64,000 nt of DNA from CAZGRP01 sp964527995 (GCA_964527995.1 CAZGRP010000015.1:1-64000), one strand, 5' to 3'. Positions 28,704 through 38,038 are shown, counted from the first letter of the stretch. Translations and numbers: made by a program. Notes: generated from the letters alone by a model not told the origin.

Positions 28704-28939
28704 CGACTGCCGCGCGGCTCGTTGATCCTGATCCTACCCCGGAGACACTCCCGCGGACTCGCCATGACGGCGGGCCTGGCGCAGTTCGCGGCGCTGGCCT
28801 TCAACGCAATCGGCTGCCAGATTGTGCAGAATGCGGAGCTCGCACGCTTCCTCGACACCACCAAAGGACCCCGCCACAGGCAGCGGAATGAAGCCCAGAG
28901 AGGGTCCCTACACGATCGGATCCAGGAGGAGAGCCGGCC

Positions 28940-29902
28940 ATGCCCCAGTACACGATCATGTCGTACAACATCCGGCACATGAATCGGATGTTCGAGTCCA
29001 ACGCCATCAAGCCGCGGGAGAGGAAGCGGGCCGAAAAGATCGCCTCGGTGATCCTGGGCATTCACCCTCACATCCTTGGAATCTGCGAAGCAGCCAATGC
29101 CCCGGAGGAGCACAACCACTTCATCGATGCCTTTCTGGCCAGCGCCGGCTATCGACTGGCGCACGGCGTCAGTCGCGGTGGCCAGAACCTGGTGTTCTAT
29201 TACCGGGAGCCCTTCTCGGTCGCCTCAGTCGATGCGGCTCTCTCCTACTATGACCCGTGGGAGGACGACGTGGACGATGACGGCTTGAAGGAACGGCACC
29301 GCTGGGAACGCAAACCTCTCGAGGTCGTCTTCCGGCTCGGCTCAAATGGGCCCCGGCTGCGGACGATCCTGGTGCATGCCAAATCGAAGGTGATCTTCTC
29401 GGTAGTCGATCTGTACGCATTCCAAAAGATTTCAGCAGCCAACCGCAAGCGTCTGGTGGCCCAGGCCCTGCGGCTGCGCGCTCGTCTCGACGCACTGCTT
29501 CAAGAGCCACAGGCCATACCCTTCGTGGTCATGGGCGACATGAACGACGGCCCCGGTCTCGATCCGTTCGAGAAAATGGTAGGGCGGAGTTTTGTGGAGA
29601 CCGTCATGGGATCGGTGTTTGAAGCTGGCAAGATCCTGCACAACGCCCTCTGGTGGATGTCGAAGGACCGCAATCTCCGAAAGGAGCTATGGACGGCTCG
29701 CTTTCCGGACCCGATCGTCAAAACCGGCCGCGGCGGGTACCATCAGGTATGGATCGACCATATCCTGCTATCGCCTGACATGCTTCAGTCCGGCGGAGCT
29801 GTCCGCTATGTGGCGAAATCGGGCGGCGTCGCACCCAAGAACCGCGACGCATCGGTGGCCTCCGATCATTTCGGCGTCTTCGCCCAACTGGAAGCCGACT
29901 GA
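28940..29902 (+). CDS. Endonuclease/exonuclease/phosphatase family protein
   Basis: A 320-residue EEP-fold metal-dependent hydrolase. Motifs: TIMSYNIRHMN at the N-terminus, HILGICEAAN (metal Glu), VVMGDMNDGPG (catalytic DxN), VWIDHILLS and the closing SDHFGVFAQL. No signal peptide. The substrate may be a nucleic acid or a phosphodiester; it is undetermined. ATG has AGGAGGAG 8 nt upstream. It is transcribed divergently from the fluoride-controlled operon and shares that control region. Confidence 0.85.
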   Translation: MPQYTIMSYNIRHMNRMFESNAIKPRERKRAEKIASVILGIHPHILGICEAANAPEEHNHFIDAFLASAGYRLAHGVSRGGQNLVFYYREPFSVASVDAALSYYDPWEDDVDDDGLKERHRWERKPLEVVFRLGSNGPRLRTILVHAKSKVIFSVVDLYAFQKISAANRKRLVAQALRLRARLDALLQEPQAIPFVVMGDMNDGPGLDPFEKMVGRSFVETVMGSVFEAGKILHNALWWMSKDRNLRKELWTARFPDPIVKTGRGGYHQVWIDHILLSPDMLQSGGAVRYVAKSGGVAPKNRDASVASDHFGVFAQLEAD

Positions 29903-30052
29903 GGTTCTTCGCCGGCCGCAGGCGAAGCAGATGCGACGCCGCTGGTGAGAAAGAAGAAACGGTTGCGCAAGAAAAAAACGGAGCGCTTCCCAATGGCGTG
30001 GCCGCACCGCAGCGGGGAAGTGCCATGACCAAACTGCAGGAAGGAGAGGGGC

Positions 30053-31171
30053 ATGAGTCGACACACAATCCCACTTGGCCGCATCCTTGGCATCCCTATC
30101 GGCATCGACTATTCCTGGTTCCTCATCTTCGCGCTACTTATATGGACTCTCGCCGTGGGCTACTTTCCAAACGCCTTCCCGACCTGGTCCACGGGGATGT
30201 ACTGGTTTATCGGCGGCGCTACGTCTATCCTGCTGTTCGTCAGCGTCCTGCTGCACGAGCTCGGGCATTCCATCGTCGCCTTGCGCTACCGCGTGCCCGT
30301 GCGAAGCATCACTCTCTTCATCTTTGGCGGGGTGTCACAGATCGCCACCCAACCTCCCAGCCCAGCGGCTGAATTCTGGATTGCGATCGCCGGCCCGATC
30401 GTCAGCTTTGGCCTGGCTGCGATCTTCACCCTCCTCGAGCCCGCGGTGCGGTCGATTTCGCCCCTCTTCGGTCTGGTCAAATACCTGGCCTATATCAACG
30501 CCGCCCTGGCGGTATTCAACCTCATCCCAGGGTTTCCGCTCGACGGCGGCCGGGTGTTTCGCGCCATCGTTTGGGGGGCGACGCACAACATGCGCAAGGC
30601 AACCATTACGGCTGCCACCGTGGGCCGCGTCTTCGCCTTCCTGTTCATCTTCGTCGGCGTGTTGCAGATGTTCGGAGGCAACTTCATCGGCGGCCTGTGG
30701 ATCGCCTTCATCGGTTGGTTCCTGGAGAGCGCTGCCGTGGCACAGACACAGCAGCAGTTCATTCACGATTTGCTGGCCGGACACAAGGTTGTTGAGGCGA
30801 TGAGTCGAGACTACGTCAGCGTGCCGGCCGAAACCACGCTTCAGGATCTGGTAAATGAGCACATTCTCGGCAGTGGTCGGCGCAGCTTTGTGGTGAAACA
30901 AGGCGACCAGGTGGTGGGGCTGCTCACCCTGCACCACGTCAAGCAGATACCGAGGCCGGAGTGGACATCGACCACCGTCGCTGAAGTGATGACTCCAGCG
31001 GCCGAAACCCGACAGGTCACGCCGGAGACAGAGCTGTGGTCCGCTCTGGAGGAGATGGACCGGGACGGCGTCAATCAGCTCCCGGTGATGAAAGACGGCG
31101 AACTGCTCGGCATTCTGGGTCGCGATGACGTCATCAGCTACCTGAAGCTCTTGCGTGAAATCGGCGCTTAA
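30053..31171 (+). CDS. Site-2 protease family M50 metallopeptidase with CBS domains
   Basis: An intramembrane zinc protease of 372 residues. HELGH (68-72) lies in a membrane helix, and NLIPGFPLDGGR supplies the third zinc ligand, as in SpoIVFB/Rv2625c-type proteins. About six hydrophobic segments occupy residues 15-230. The C-terminal 130 residues hold two CBS motifs (AMSRDYVSVPAETTLQDLV, VMTPAAETRQVTPETELWSAL, ending GRDDVISYL), which bind adenosyl ligands in relatives. ATG follows AAGGAGAGGGGC. The substrate is unknown; two membrane anti-sigma factors are encoded in this window, which is suggestive only. Confidence 0.92.
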   Translation: MSRHTIPLGRILGIPIGIDYSWFLIFALLIWTLAVGYFPNAFPTWSTGMYWFIGGATSILLFVSVLLHELGHSIVALRYRVPVRSITLFIFGGVSQIATQPPSPAAEFWIAIAGPIVSFGLAAIFTLLEPAVRSISPLFGLVKYLAYINAALAVFNLIPGFPLDGGRVFRAIVWGATHNMRKATITAATVGRVFAFLFIFVGVLQMFGGNFIGGLWIAFIGWFLESAAVAQTQQQFIHDLLAGHKVVEAMSRDYVSVPAETTLQDLVNEHILGSGRRSFVVKQGDQVVGLLTLHHVKQIPRPEWTSTTVAEVMTPAAETRQVTPETELWSALEEMDRDGVNQLPVMKDGELLGILGRDDVISYLKLLREIGA

Positions 31172-31282
31172 GGCCGGCGTTGCCGGCCCGGCTGCTTCGG
31201 CTCATGAAATTGCAGCAGGCCAGCTTCTGCGGTTATGCGATCTGGGCTTCCTGAACAGAATATTGTAGGGAACAAAGGGACC

Positions 31283-32434
31283 ATGCTCGAAAAGGGTGAT
31301 AAGGCCTTCCTGGAGGCGGCCGATATGGGTCATCTCCTTGAGGTCTTGAAAAGGAGAGGATACCAGGTTATCGGGCCGACCGTGCGCGACGGAGCGATCG
31401 TCTACGATCAACTTCACTCCCTGTCGAGCCTGCCGGTTGGATGGACGGACGAACAGGACGGCGGCACATATCGCCTGAAGAGACGCAACGACGCAGCTCT
31501 CTTTGGCTATGTCGTCGGGCCTCAATCGTGGAAGAAGTTCCTGCACCCGCCTATTCTGCGCCTCTGGCGAGCCCGGCGGCAGGGCAACGGTTTCGAAATC
31601 GAAGACAACGATCCGGATCCGGGCAGGTTCGCGTTCGTGGGGGTCCGAGCCTGCGAGCTCCATGCCATCGCCATCCAGGACAGGGTCTTCATCGGCAGCG
31701 ACTACGTGGAGCCCACCTATCGGTCGCGGCGGGAAGAGGTGTTCATCGTGGCAGTGAACTGCGGCCAGGCCGGCGGTACCTGCTTTTGCGTGTCGATGAA
31801 CACCGGCCCGAAGGTAACCTCCGGTTTCGATCTCGCCTTGACGGAGGTCATAGGGCACGAGCAGCACTACTTCGTCGTCGAGGTCGGCTCGGGGCCGGGC
31901 GCCGAAGTGCTCAGCGAGCTGCGCCACAGGGAAGCCACGGCGGAGGAACGGAACGCTGCAGAACGGATCGCCGACGAGACGGCCGAAGCCATGGGCCGCA
32001 CCCTGGATACCACCGACATCAAGGAATTGCTCTACCGGAACTATGAGCATCCACGCTGGGACGAGGTCGCCACACGCTGCCTCACCTGCGCCAACTGCAC
32101 CATGGTGTGTCCCACCTGTTTCTGCACCACGGTCGAGGACGTCACCGACCTGACCGGTGAGCACGCCGAACGATGGCGCCGCTGGGACTCGTGTTTCACC
32201 ATGGACTTTTCCTACATCCATGGCGGCAGCGTCCGTTCATCGGCAAAGGCACGCTACCGGCAATGGATGACGCACAAGCTCGCATCCTGGATCGACCAGT
32301 TCGGATCCTCCGGCTGCGTCGGCTGCGGTCGCTGCATCACCTGGTGCCCCGTTGCCATCGACATCACAGAGGAGGTCCAGGCGATTCGCCACAGCGAGAA
32401 CGCGACCGAAACTGTGCGATCCCAAGCCGGCTGA
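31283..32434 (+). CDS. hydB: Group 3b [NiFe]-hydrogenase, 4Fe-4S subunit (HydB/sulfhydrogenase beta)
   Basis: A 383-residue iron-sulfur subunit of the cytoplasmic bidirectional NADP(H)-linked hydrogenase (sulfhydrogenase). The C-terminal part has two ferredoxin-type clusters: RCLTCANCTMVCPTCFC and GCVGCGRCITWCPVAID. The N-terminal domain (VVGPQSWKKFLHPP, FVGVRACELHAI) is the conserved HydB fold. ATG follows AAGGGA. It is the first gene of an operon HydB, CNB protein, HydG, HydD, HydA, and passes electrons between HydG and HydD. Whether it also reduces sulfur cannot be told from sequence. Confidence 0.93.
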   Translation: MLEKGDKAFLEAADMGHLLEVLKRRGYQVIGPTVRDGAIVYDQLHSLSSLPVGWTDEQDGGTYRLKRRNDAALFGYVVGPQSWKKFLHPPILRLWRARRQGNGFEIEDNDPDPGRFAFVGVRACELHAIAIQDRVFIGSDYVEPTYRSRREEVFIVAVNCGQAGGTCFCVSMNTGPKVTSGFDLALTEVIGHEQHYFVVEVGSGPGAEVLSELRHREATAEERNAAERIADETAEAMGRTLDTTDIKELLYRNYEHPRWDEVATRCLTCANCTMVCPTCFCTTVEDVTDLTGEHAERWRRWDSCFTMDFSYIHGGSVRSSAKARYRQWMTHKLASWIDQFGSSGCVGCGRCITWCPVAIDITEEVQAIRHSENATETVRSQAG

Positions 32435-32528
32435 GGCCGCCGCGGTGAAAGGGAGGCGGCCCCTCAGCGGCAGGCCATTCGGTTCCTTTCGCCGTTCCTT
32501 TTGAAAGCCCCGAAAGGAGATCTGAACC

Positions 32529-32990
32529 ATGCAAACGCTTGAAGCGATCCTGGCTGAACACCCTTTCTTACAGGGTCTGGAGCCGCGTCATTTGAGCCTG
32601 ATTGTCGGATGCGCCTCGAATGTTCGTTTCAACGCCGGAGATTTTATTTTCCGGGAAGGGGAAGAGGCCAACGAGTTCTATGTCATCCGCCACGGGAAGG
32701 TCGCCCTGGAAGTCTTCGCGCCGGATCGAGGCCCCATCATCATCGACACGCTGGTGGAAGGCGAGGTGCTGGGGTGGTCGTGGCTGATCCCGCCCTACAT
32801 CTGGCACTTCGACGCCCGAGCCGCGGAACTGACGCGCGCCATCGCCCTGGATGGAAAGTGCCTGCGCCAGAAGTGCGAAGACGACCACGATCTCGGCTAT
32901 GAGCTCCTGAAACGGTTCGCTCACATCATGGAGCAGCGCCTGCAAGCCACACGTCTGCGGCTACTGGATCTCTACGGCGTTCACTCCTGA
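32529..32990 (+). CDS. Stand-alone cyclic-nucleotide-binding domain protein
   Basis: A 153-residue protein consisting of one cyclic-nucleotide-binding (CRP-type) beta-roll: FNAGDFIFREGEEANEFYVIRHGKVALEV, then GEVLGWSWLIPPYIW and a C-terminal helix. There is no helix-turn-helix, so it is not a DNA-binding regulator. It lies between hydB and hydG with AAAGGAGATC upstream of ATG. Similar small CNB proteins recur in group 3b hydrogenase operons, which suggests allosteric or assembly control of the complex. The ligand is unknown. Confidence 0.85.
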   Translation: MQTLEAILAEHPFLQGLEPRHLSLIVGCASNVRFNAGDFIFREGEEANEFYVIRHGKVALEVFAPDRGPIIIDTLVEGEVLGWSWLIPPYIWHFDARAAELTRAIALDGKCLRQKCEDDHDLGYELLKRFAHIMEQRLQATRLRLLDLYGVHS

Positions 32991-33001
32991 GGGCATGGAA
33001 G

Positions 33002-33838
33002 ATGGTGACCGTAGCCGATCCGATGCGGCCGCAACTCTTTCGAGTCCGGCGGAGACGAAACGAAACCGCCGACACCTTCACGCTGGAGCTGGAGCCGACC
33101 AACAGCAGTCAAGCCCCCTCCTTTTCCCCGGGTCAGTTCAACATGCTCTACGTGTACGGTGTCGGAGAAATTCCGATTTCGATCAGTGGCGATCCCACGC
33201 GGCCCGAAATTCTGGTGCACACGACCCGGGCTGTCGGCACTGTGACACAGGCCATGAGGAAACTGCGCCAAGGCGAGATCCTCGGCGTCCGCGGCCCTTT
33301 CGGCAATCCCTGGCCGGTCTCCGAAGCGATCGGAAACGACGTGGTGATCGTCGCCGGGGGCATCGGCCTGGCGCCGCTGCGGCCGGTCATGTACCATGTC
33401 CTGTCACAACGAGATCGGTATGGCAAGGTTGCCCTGCTCTACGGCACCCGCACTCCGGAAGACATCCTCTACCGCAGGGAACTGGAGAGCTGGCGCGGGC
33501 GGTTCGATCTGGAAGTGGTGATCACGGTCGATCACGCCCTCAGAGGCTGGCGAGGGAACGTCGGCGTGGTCACCACCCTGATCCCACGGCTCCAGTTTGA
33601 TCGCCTGAATACCGTGGCCATGGTGTGTGGTCCGGAGGTGATGATGCGTTTCACGGTATTGGAGCTTCTGAAGCGTGGCCTGACGACAGAAAATATCTAC
33701 ATCTCCATGGAGAGAAACATGAAGTGCGCCGTCGGATTCTGCGGTCACTGCCAGTTCGGGCCTGACTTCATCTGCAAAGACGGTCCCGTCTTTCGTTATG
33801 ACCGTGTCAGGAAACTGTTTGGAATACGGGAGGCTTAG
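33002..33838 (+). CDS. hydG: Group 3b hydrogenase, FAD/NAD(P)-binding subunit (HydG)
   Basis: A 278-residue ferredoxin-NADP reductase-type subunit that exchanges electrons with NAD(P)H. Order: FAD-binding barrel (FSPGQFNMLYVYGVGEIPISISG), NAD(P)-binding domain (DVVIVAGGIGLAPLRPVMYHV, LYGTRTPEDILYRREL, AMVCGPEVMMRF), and a C-terminal 2Fe-2S motif (MERNMKCAVGFCGHCQFG plus a later Cys). ATG at 33002 follows a weak GGAAG, 11 nt after the CNB gene. Confidence 0.93.
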   Translation: MVTVADPMRPQLFRVRRRRNETADTFTLELEPTNSSQAPSFSPGQFNMLYVYGVGEIPISISGDPTRPEILVHTTRAVGTVTQAMRKLRQGEILGVRGPFGNPWPVSEAIGNDVVIVAGGIGLAPLRPVMYHVLSQRDRYGKVALLYGTRTPEDILYRRELESWRGRFDLEVVITVDHALRGWRGNVGVVTTLIPRLQFDRLNTVAMVCGPEVMMRFTVLELLKRGLTTENIYISMERNMKCAVGFCGHCQFGPDFICKDGPVFRYDRVRKLFGIREA

Positions 33839-33841
33839 GCC

Positions 33842-34642
33842 ATGGCGACTAAACGCAAACCCAAGCTGGCCGTGTGGAAGTTTGCCTCATGCGATGGCTG
33901 CCAGCTCAGCCTCCTCGACTGCGAAGATGAACTTCTGGCGGTGGCCGGCGAGGTCGAGATCGCCAATTTCCCAGAGGCATCACGAGCCGTGATCAAAGGA
34001 CCGTACGACCTGTCTCTGGTGGAAGGTTCCATCACCACCGCCCACGACGCCGAACGCATCCATCAGGTGCGCCGCTCTTCCAAGTTCCTGGTGACCATCG
34101 GGGCGTGCGCCACAGCCGGCGGCATCCAGGCGTTGCGCAATTTCAACGATGTGAAGGAGTTCCTTTCGATTGTCTACGCCACCCCTCAGTACATCCAGAC
34201 GCTGAACAAGTCGACCCCGATTGCTGACCATGTACCGGTCGACTTCGAACTGCGCGGCTGTCCCATCAACAAAGAGCAGCTCCTGGAAGTGATCAGCGCC
34301 TTCTTGCACGGCCGCAAGCCGAACACGCCGCCGCACAGCGTCTGCATCGAGTGCAAACTACGCGGCACGGTCTGCGTGATGGTGGCCCATGGAACGCCCT
34401 GCCTGGGGCCCGTCACTCATGCCGGGTGCGGTGCGATCTGCCCCAGTTATGATCGCGGCTGTTACGGCTGCTTTGGGCCGAAGGAGACGCCCAACACCGG
34501 TTCGTTGAGCGACCGCTGGACCGACCTGGGCGTGAAACAGGAGGACATCGTCCGCGCTTTCCGCAGCTTCAATGCCTTCGCCGACTCTTTCCGCAAACAA
34601 TCCGAGCTGCTTGAAAGCATTGAAACCGGAGCATCCCTTTGA
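33842..34642 (+). CDS. hydD: Group 3b hydrogenase small subunit (HydD)
   Basis: A 266-residue small subunit related to the 20-kDa complex I subunit. The proximal cluster motif is SCDGCQLSLLD (Cys17, Cys20), followed by TIGACATAGGIQALRN and ELRGCPINKEQLLEV. Further cysteines in CIECKLRGTVC and CGAICPSYDRGCYGC bind the extra 4Fe-4S clusters typical of this family. It starts 3 nt after HydG and has no Tat signal, so the complex is cytoplasmic. Confidence 0.94.
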   Translation: MATKRKPKLAVWKFASCDGCQLSLLDCEDELLAVAGEVEIANFPEASRAVIKGPYDLSLVEGSITTAHDAERIHQVRRSSKFLVTIGACATAGGIQALRNFNDVKEFLSIVYATPQYIQTLNKSTPIADHVPVDFELRGCPINKEQLLEVISAFLHGRKPNTPPHSVCIECKLRGTVCVMVAHGTPCLGPVTHAGCGAICPSYDRGCYGCFGPKETPNTGSLSDRWTDLGVKQEDIVRAFRSFNAFADSFRKQSELLESIETGASL

Positions 34643-34665
34643 AGCCGGCCAAGCTGGACGCAAAC

Positions 34666-35955
34666 ATGAAAACCAGAACCGTCAAGGTCGATTACCTGGC
34701 GCGCGTGGAGGGCGAAGGAGCCCTGTACATCAAGATCAAGAACGGCAAGGTGGCCGACGTCAGGCTGCGGATTTTCGAGCCGCCGCGCTTCTTCGAGGCT
34801 TTCCTGCGCGGGCGCGCGTATGGCGAGGTCCCCGACATCACGGCGCGGATCTGTGGCATCTGTCCGGTGGCCTACCAGATGAGCGCTGTGCACGCCATGG
34901 AAGATGCCTTTGGCATCCGGGTCGAAGGCCCACTCCGGGATTTACGCCGGCTCATCTACTGCGGAGAATGGATTGAAAGCCATACCCTGCACGTCTACAT
35001 GCTGCACGCGCCGGACTTCTTCGGCTACGCCGACGCAATCCAGATGGCCAAAGATGATCCGGATGTCGTCCAGCGCGGGTTGCGGCTGAAAAAGATCGGC
35101 AACCAAATCGTTCAACTCGTGGGCGGCAGAGAGATCCACCCGATCAATGTCCGCGTCGGTGGCTTCTACAAGGTGCCAACGAAGCAGCAGTTCGCTGCCC
35201 TGGCCGAGAACCTGAAGTGGGCGAGAGACGCCGCCGTCGACACCGTCCGCTGGGTGGCCACGCTGCCCTTCCCCGACTTCGAGCGGGACTACGAGTTCGT
35301 CGCTCTCCGGCACTCGGAGGAGTACCCGTTCAACGAGGGCCGGCTGGTTTCGAACAAGGGCCTGGACATCGCTGTGCGCGAATACGACAACCACTTCGCC
35401 GAGGAGCACGTCCGGCATTCCAACGCACTCCATTCCGTGCAGAAGGATCGTGGTGCCTATTTCGTCGGGCCGCTGGCGCGCTTCAACCTCAACTTCGACC
35501 GCCTTTCGCACCTGGCCCAGGAGGCCGCCCGCGAGGCCGGGCTCGGTTCCGGCTGCCGCAACCCGTTCCAGAGCATCATCGTACGCAGCATCGAAACCGT
35601 GCACGCCTGCGATGAAGCGCTGCGCATCATCGAGGAGTTCGAGATGCCGGAAAAGCCGGCCGTCGATATCGAGCCGCGCGCCGGAACCGGGTACGCCTGC
35701 ACCGAGGCCCCTCGCGGCATCCTCTACCATCGATATCGCGTCGATGATGAAGGGCGCATCCTCGATGCCAAGATCGTCCCGCCGACCTCCCAGAACCAAA
35801 AGACCATTGAGGATGATCTGTGGCAGTTCGTGCCGCAGCATTTGGATCTTGAGGAAGAAGAACTCACCTGGCAGTGCGAGCAGGCCATCCGCAATTACGA
35901 CCCGTGCATCTCGTGTGCGACCCACTTCCTGAAACTGGAGGTCGACCGGGGGTAG
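34666..35955 (+). CDS. hydA: Group 3b hydrogenase large (catalytic) subunit (HydA)
   Basis: The [NiFe] active-site subunit, 429 residues. Nickel-iron ligands: C63 and C66 in ARICGICPVAYQM (L1) and C414 and C417 in DPCISCATH (L2). A nine-residue tail FLKLEVDRG after the L2 His is the peptide removed by a maturation protease once nickel is inserted; a candidate protease is the next gene. ATG at 34666 (MKTRTVKVDYLARVEGEG) matches the family; a TTG at 34639 is less likely. It completes a heterotetramer that couples H2 to NAD(P)H. Confidence 0.95.
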   Translation: MKTRTVKVDYLARVEGEGALYIKIKNGKVADVRLRIFEPPRFFEAFLRGRAYGEVPDITARICGICPVAYQMSAVHAMEDAFGIRVEGPLRDLRRLIYCGEWIESHTLHVYMLHAPDFFGYADAIQMAKDDPDVVQRGLRLKKIGNQIVQLVGGREIHPINVRVGGFYKVPTKQQFAALAENLKWARDAAVDTVRWVATLPFPDFERDYEFVALRHSEEYPFNEGRLVSNKGLDIAVREYDNHFAEEHVRHSNALHSVQKDRGAYFVGPLARFNLNFDRLSHLAQEAAREAGLGSGCRNPFQSIIVRSIETVHACDEALRIIEEFEMPEKPAVDIEPRAGTGYACTEAPRGILYHRYRVDDEGRILDAKIVPPTSQNQKTIEDDLWQFVPQHLDLEEEELTWQCEQAIRNYDPCISCATHFLKLEVDRG

Positions 35956-36232
35956 GTCTCCGACGATGGACGTGACGTTCCGGTGGCTTCGGCGGGCTGA
36001 GGGCTCACGTGCAGGGATTGAGTGGGGTCGCCGCCAGAGACGACCATCCGTATGGGGCTCGATGCGTAGGTTCATCTGTACTTAATGTGGATTGATGGAA
36101 TCATGGAGTACCGGAGCAAACGCGTCCGGGCACGCCGCTCCATCGCTCCAGTTTTTCAACACTCCGATAGCACAACACAGCTCATTGACCCAAGTTTCCA
36201 TAACCATTTTCAGGCCAGCAGAGAAAACCACA
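35956..36232. other. Intergenic region with dispersed-repeat copy
   Basis: A 277-nt space without a gene I can support. 36089-36110 matches the inverted sequence at 11010-11031 (19 of 22 bases). Confidence 0.4.
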
Positions 36233-36817
36233 TTGTCACGTCAGAAACTCAAAAGCGACCAGGTCCTCGTGATCGGCATCGGCAATGAGTACCGTGGCGA
36301 TGACGGCGTCGGGCTTGCGGTCGCCCGCGCGGTAGAGGCGAAACTGGGCCGCCATGCCGCCGTGATCGAGCAGAGCGGCGAGGGGGCCGCGTTGATGCAG
36401 ACATGGAAAGATGCCGAGGCCGTCATCCTGATCGATGCCGTGCGCTCGGCTGCGAAGCCCGGCATGGTCCACCGCCTCGATGCCGGCGAGCTCCCTCTGC
36501 CGAGCCGGTTCTTCAACTATTCGACCCATGCCTTCAGCGTCGCCGAAGCCGTCGAGATGGCCCGCGCCCTGAACCAACTACCGCCGCGACTGGTCGTGTA
36601 CGGGATCGAAGGAAGGAGCTTCGAGGCTGGCGTCGGCTTGTCGCCGGAAGTCGAGCAGGCCGTTGCCAGGGTCGTGCAGTGTGTGCAGGAAGAGGTCGAG
36701 GCCATCCTGGCAGGACGGCCTTGCGACCTGCTACCGCGAAACCAGCGATTTCAGTTGGAGCATACCGAGGGGTCTGAAGCATCGTCGCAGGAAAGATACA
36801 TCGACAACCCCCGATGA
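36233..36817 (+). CDS. Hydrogenase maturation protease (HycI/HyaD family)
   Basis: An endopeptidase of about 194 residues that trims the C-terminus of the large subunit after nickel insertion. VLVIGIGNEYRGDDGVGLAVA carries the nickel-sensing Glu/Asp; VILIDAVRSAAKPG and STHAFSVAEAVEMARAL (His ligand) follow, then VVYGIEGRSFEAGVGLSPEVEQAV. No ATG precedes the conserved part in frame without crossing non-protein-like sequence, so TTG at 36233 is proposed; the start is uncertain. It lies 277 nt after hydA, whose nine-residue tail is the expected substrate. Confidence 0.88.
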   Translation: MSRQKLKSDQVLVIGIGNEYRGDDGVGLAVARAVEAKLGRHAAVIEQSGEGAALMQTWKDAEAVILIDAVRSAAKPGMVHRLDAGELPLPSRFFNYSTHAFSVAEAVEMARALNQLPPRLVVYGIEGRSFEAGVGLSPEVEQAVARVVQCVQEEVEAILAGRPCDLLPRNQRFQLEHTEGSEASSQERYIDNPR

Positions 36818-36899
36818 ATTCCGCCGGAGTGCCTATGAAACGGGGACAAGTGATCCGGGTCTCCGGTCTCTTTCCCGGCCTTATCCGCCCGGAGGCCCA

Positions 36900-37682
36900 T
36901 TGAGCCTGCTCCTCTTCACCCTCGCGGGGCTGGTCGTCGGCGCGGTTGCCTCCATGCTCGGCGTCGGCGGTGGCTTCCTTCTGGTGCCAACGCTCGTCCT
37001 GGTCTTCCATCTGCCGATGCACACCGCCATCGGCACGAGCCTGATCGCGGTGATCGCCACCTCTGCGGGATCGGCTGGCTTTTACCTGCGCCGGGGCCTG
37101 GTCGCCATCGAATTGGGGATAGCATTGGAGGTTGCAACGGCCGCCGGCGGGATCGCGGGCGGGCTGCTTGCGGGTGTTCTGAAGGCAGCGATGCTCAAAC
37201 TTCTGTTCGGGCCGTTGCTGCTCTACCTTGCCTACTCCATGGCCAGGGGCGACCCGAAGGTGAAGGAAGCCGACGCCAAGGAACCGTTGACTGCAGGGGG
37301 ACTGAACCTGTCTCGCTTACCTCTAGGGCTGGTGGGCTGCCTGGGCGCCGGCTTGGCCTCGGGGCTGCTGGGCATCAGTGGCGGCATCATCAAGGTGCCC
37401 GTACTCAACCTGATCATGCGGGTGCCGCTCCGCGTCGCCGTGGCCACCAGCGAGTTCATGATCGGCATCACGGCCGCCGCCGGGGCCCTTCTCTACTATG
37501 GACGCGGCGATGTGGACACGATTGCGGCGGCGCCCACCGTCCTCGGCGTCTTTCTGGGAGCGCTGCTGGGAACCCGTCTCAGCGCCGTGGTTCCGGTTCG
37601 CAGGTTACGCCAGCTCTTCGCGATTCTGATGGGCCTGGCTGCCCTTCTGATGGCCAACTCGGCTCTCCACCTGTTCGGATGA
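36900..37682 (+). CDS. TauE/SafE-family transporter
   Basis: A 260-residue membrane protein with about eight helices in two repeats: LAGLVVGAVASMLGVGGGFLLVPTLVLVF and, after a charged loop, GCLGAGLASGLLGISGGIIKVPVLNL. The glycine-rich motifs are those of sulfite/sulfonate exporters (TauE/SafE). TTG at 36900 is taken as start because GGAGG lies 4-6 nt upstream; there is no ATG. It overlaps the DUF1634 gene (ATGA), a common partnership. The substrate is probably an anionic sulfur compound, by family only. Confidence 0.85.
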   Translation: MSLLLFTLAGLVVGAVASMLGVGGGFLLVPTLVLVFHLPMHTAIGTSLIAVIATSAGSAGFYLRRGLVAIELGIALEVATAAGGIAGGLLAGVLKAAMLKLLFGPLLLYLAYSMARGDPKVKEADAKEPLTAGGLNLSRLPLGLVGCLGAGLASGLLGISGGIIKVPVLNLIMRVPLRVAVATSEFMIGITAAAGALLYYGRGDVDTIAAAPTVLGVFLGALLGTRLSAVVPVRRLRQLFAILMGLAALLMANSALHLFG

Positions 37683-38038
37683 ACAAGACCACCGACACGG
37701 ATCTCGGCCGAAAACTGAGCACCACGCTCCTGGCCGCCTTCCTGACTGGGATGGCCGTGGTGGGCGCCGGCCTGGGCCTGTTTCTGGCCCGGTACGGCCT
37801 CCCTTCCTCAGTGGGACGCTTCCGGGCCCTGCCTCTGCAACAGTTGCCCGCCCGCCTGATGCAGGGCAGCTCGATCGCCCTGATGGATGTCGGGCTCGTC
37901 TTTATCCTGTTGACGCCAGCACTGGTGACACTCCTGGCAGCGGTACTCTTCGCCCGCAAAAGACAGGGATGGAATGCCGCCATGGCCTTCGCAGTGCTGG
38001 CCCTGTTGATCGCCAGCCTGCTCCTGCAGACGCGATAG
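37679..38038 (+). CDS. DUF1634 membrane protein
   Basis: A 119-residue protein with three hydrophobic segments (LLAAFLTGMAVVGAGLGLFLA, ALMDVGLVFILLTPALVTLLAAVLF, AAMAFAVLALLIASLLL). It matches DUF1634, small proteins encoded next to TauE exporters. The start overlaps the exporter's stop by ATGA. Likely an accessory subunit; function unproven. Confidence 0.8.
   Translation: MNKTTDTDLGRKLSTTLLAAFLTGMAVVGAGLGLFLARYGLPSSVGRFRALPLQQLPARLMQGSSIALMDVGLVFILLTPALVTLLAAVLFARKRQGWNAAMAFAVLALLIASLLLQTR

Noticed and set aside
31172..31200. Hairpin GGCCGGC/GCCGGCC after the site-2 protease gene as a terminator
   Set aside because: No T-run follows on either strand.
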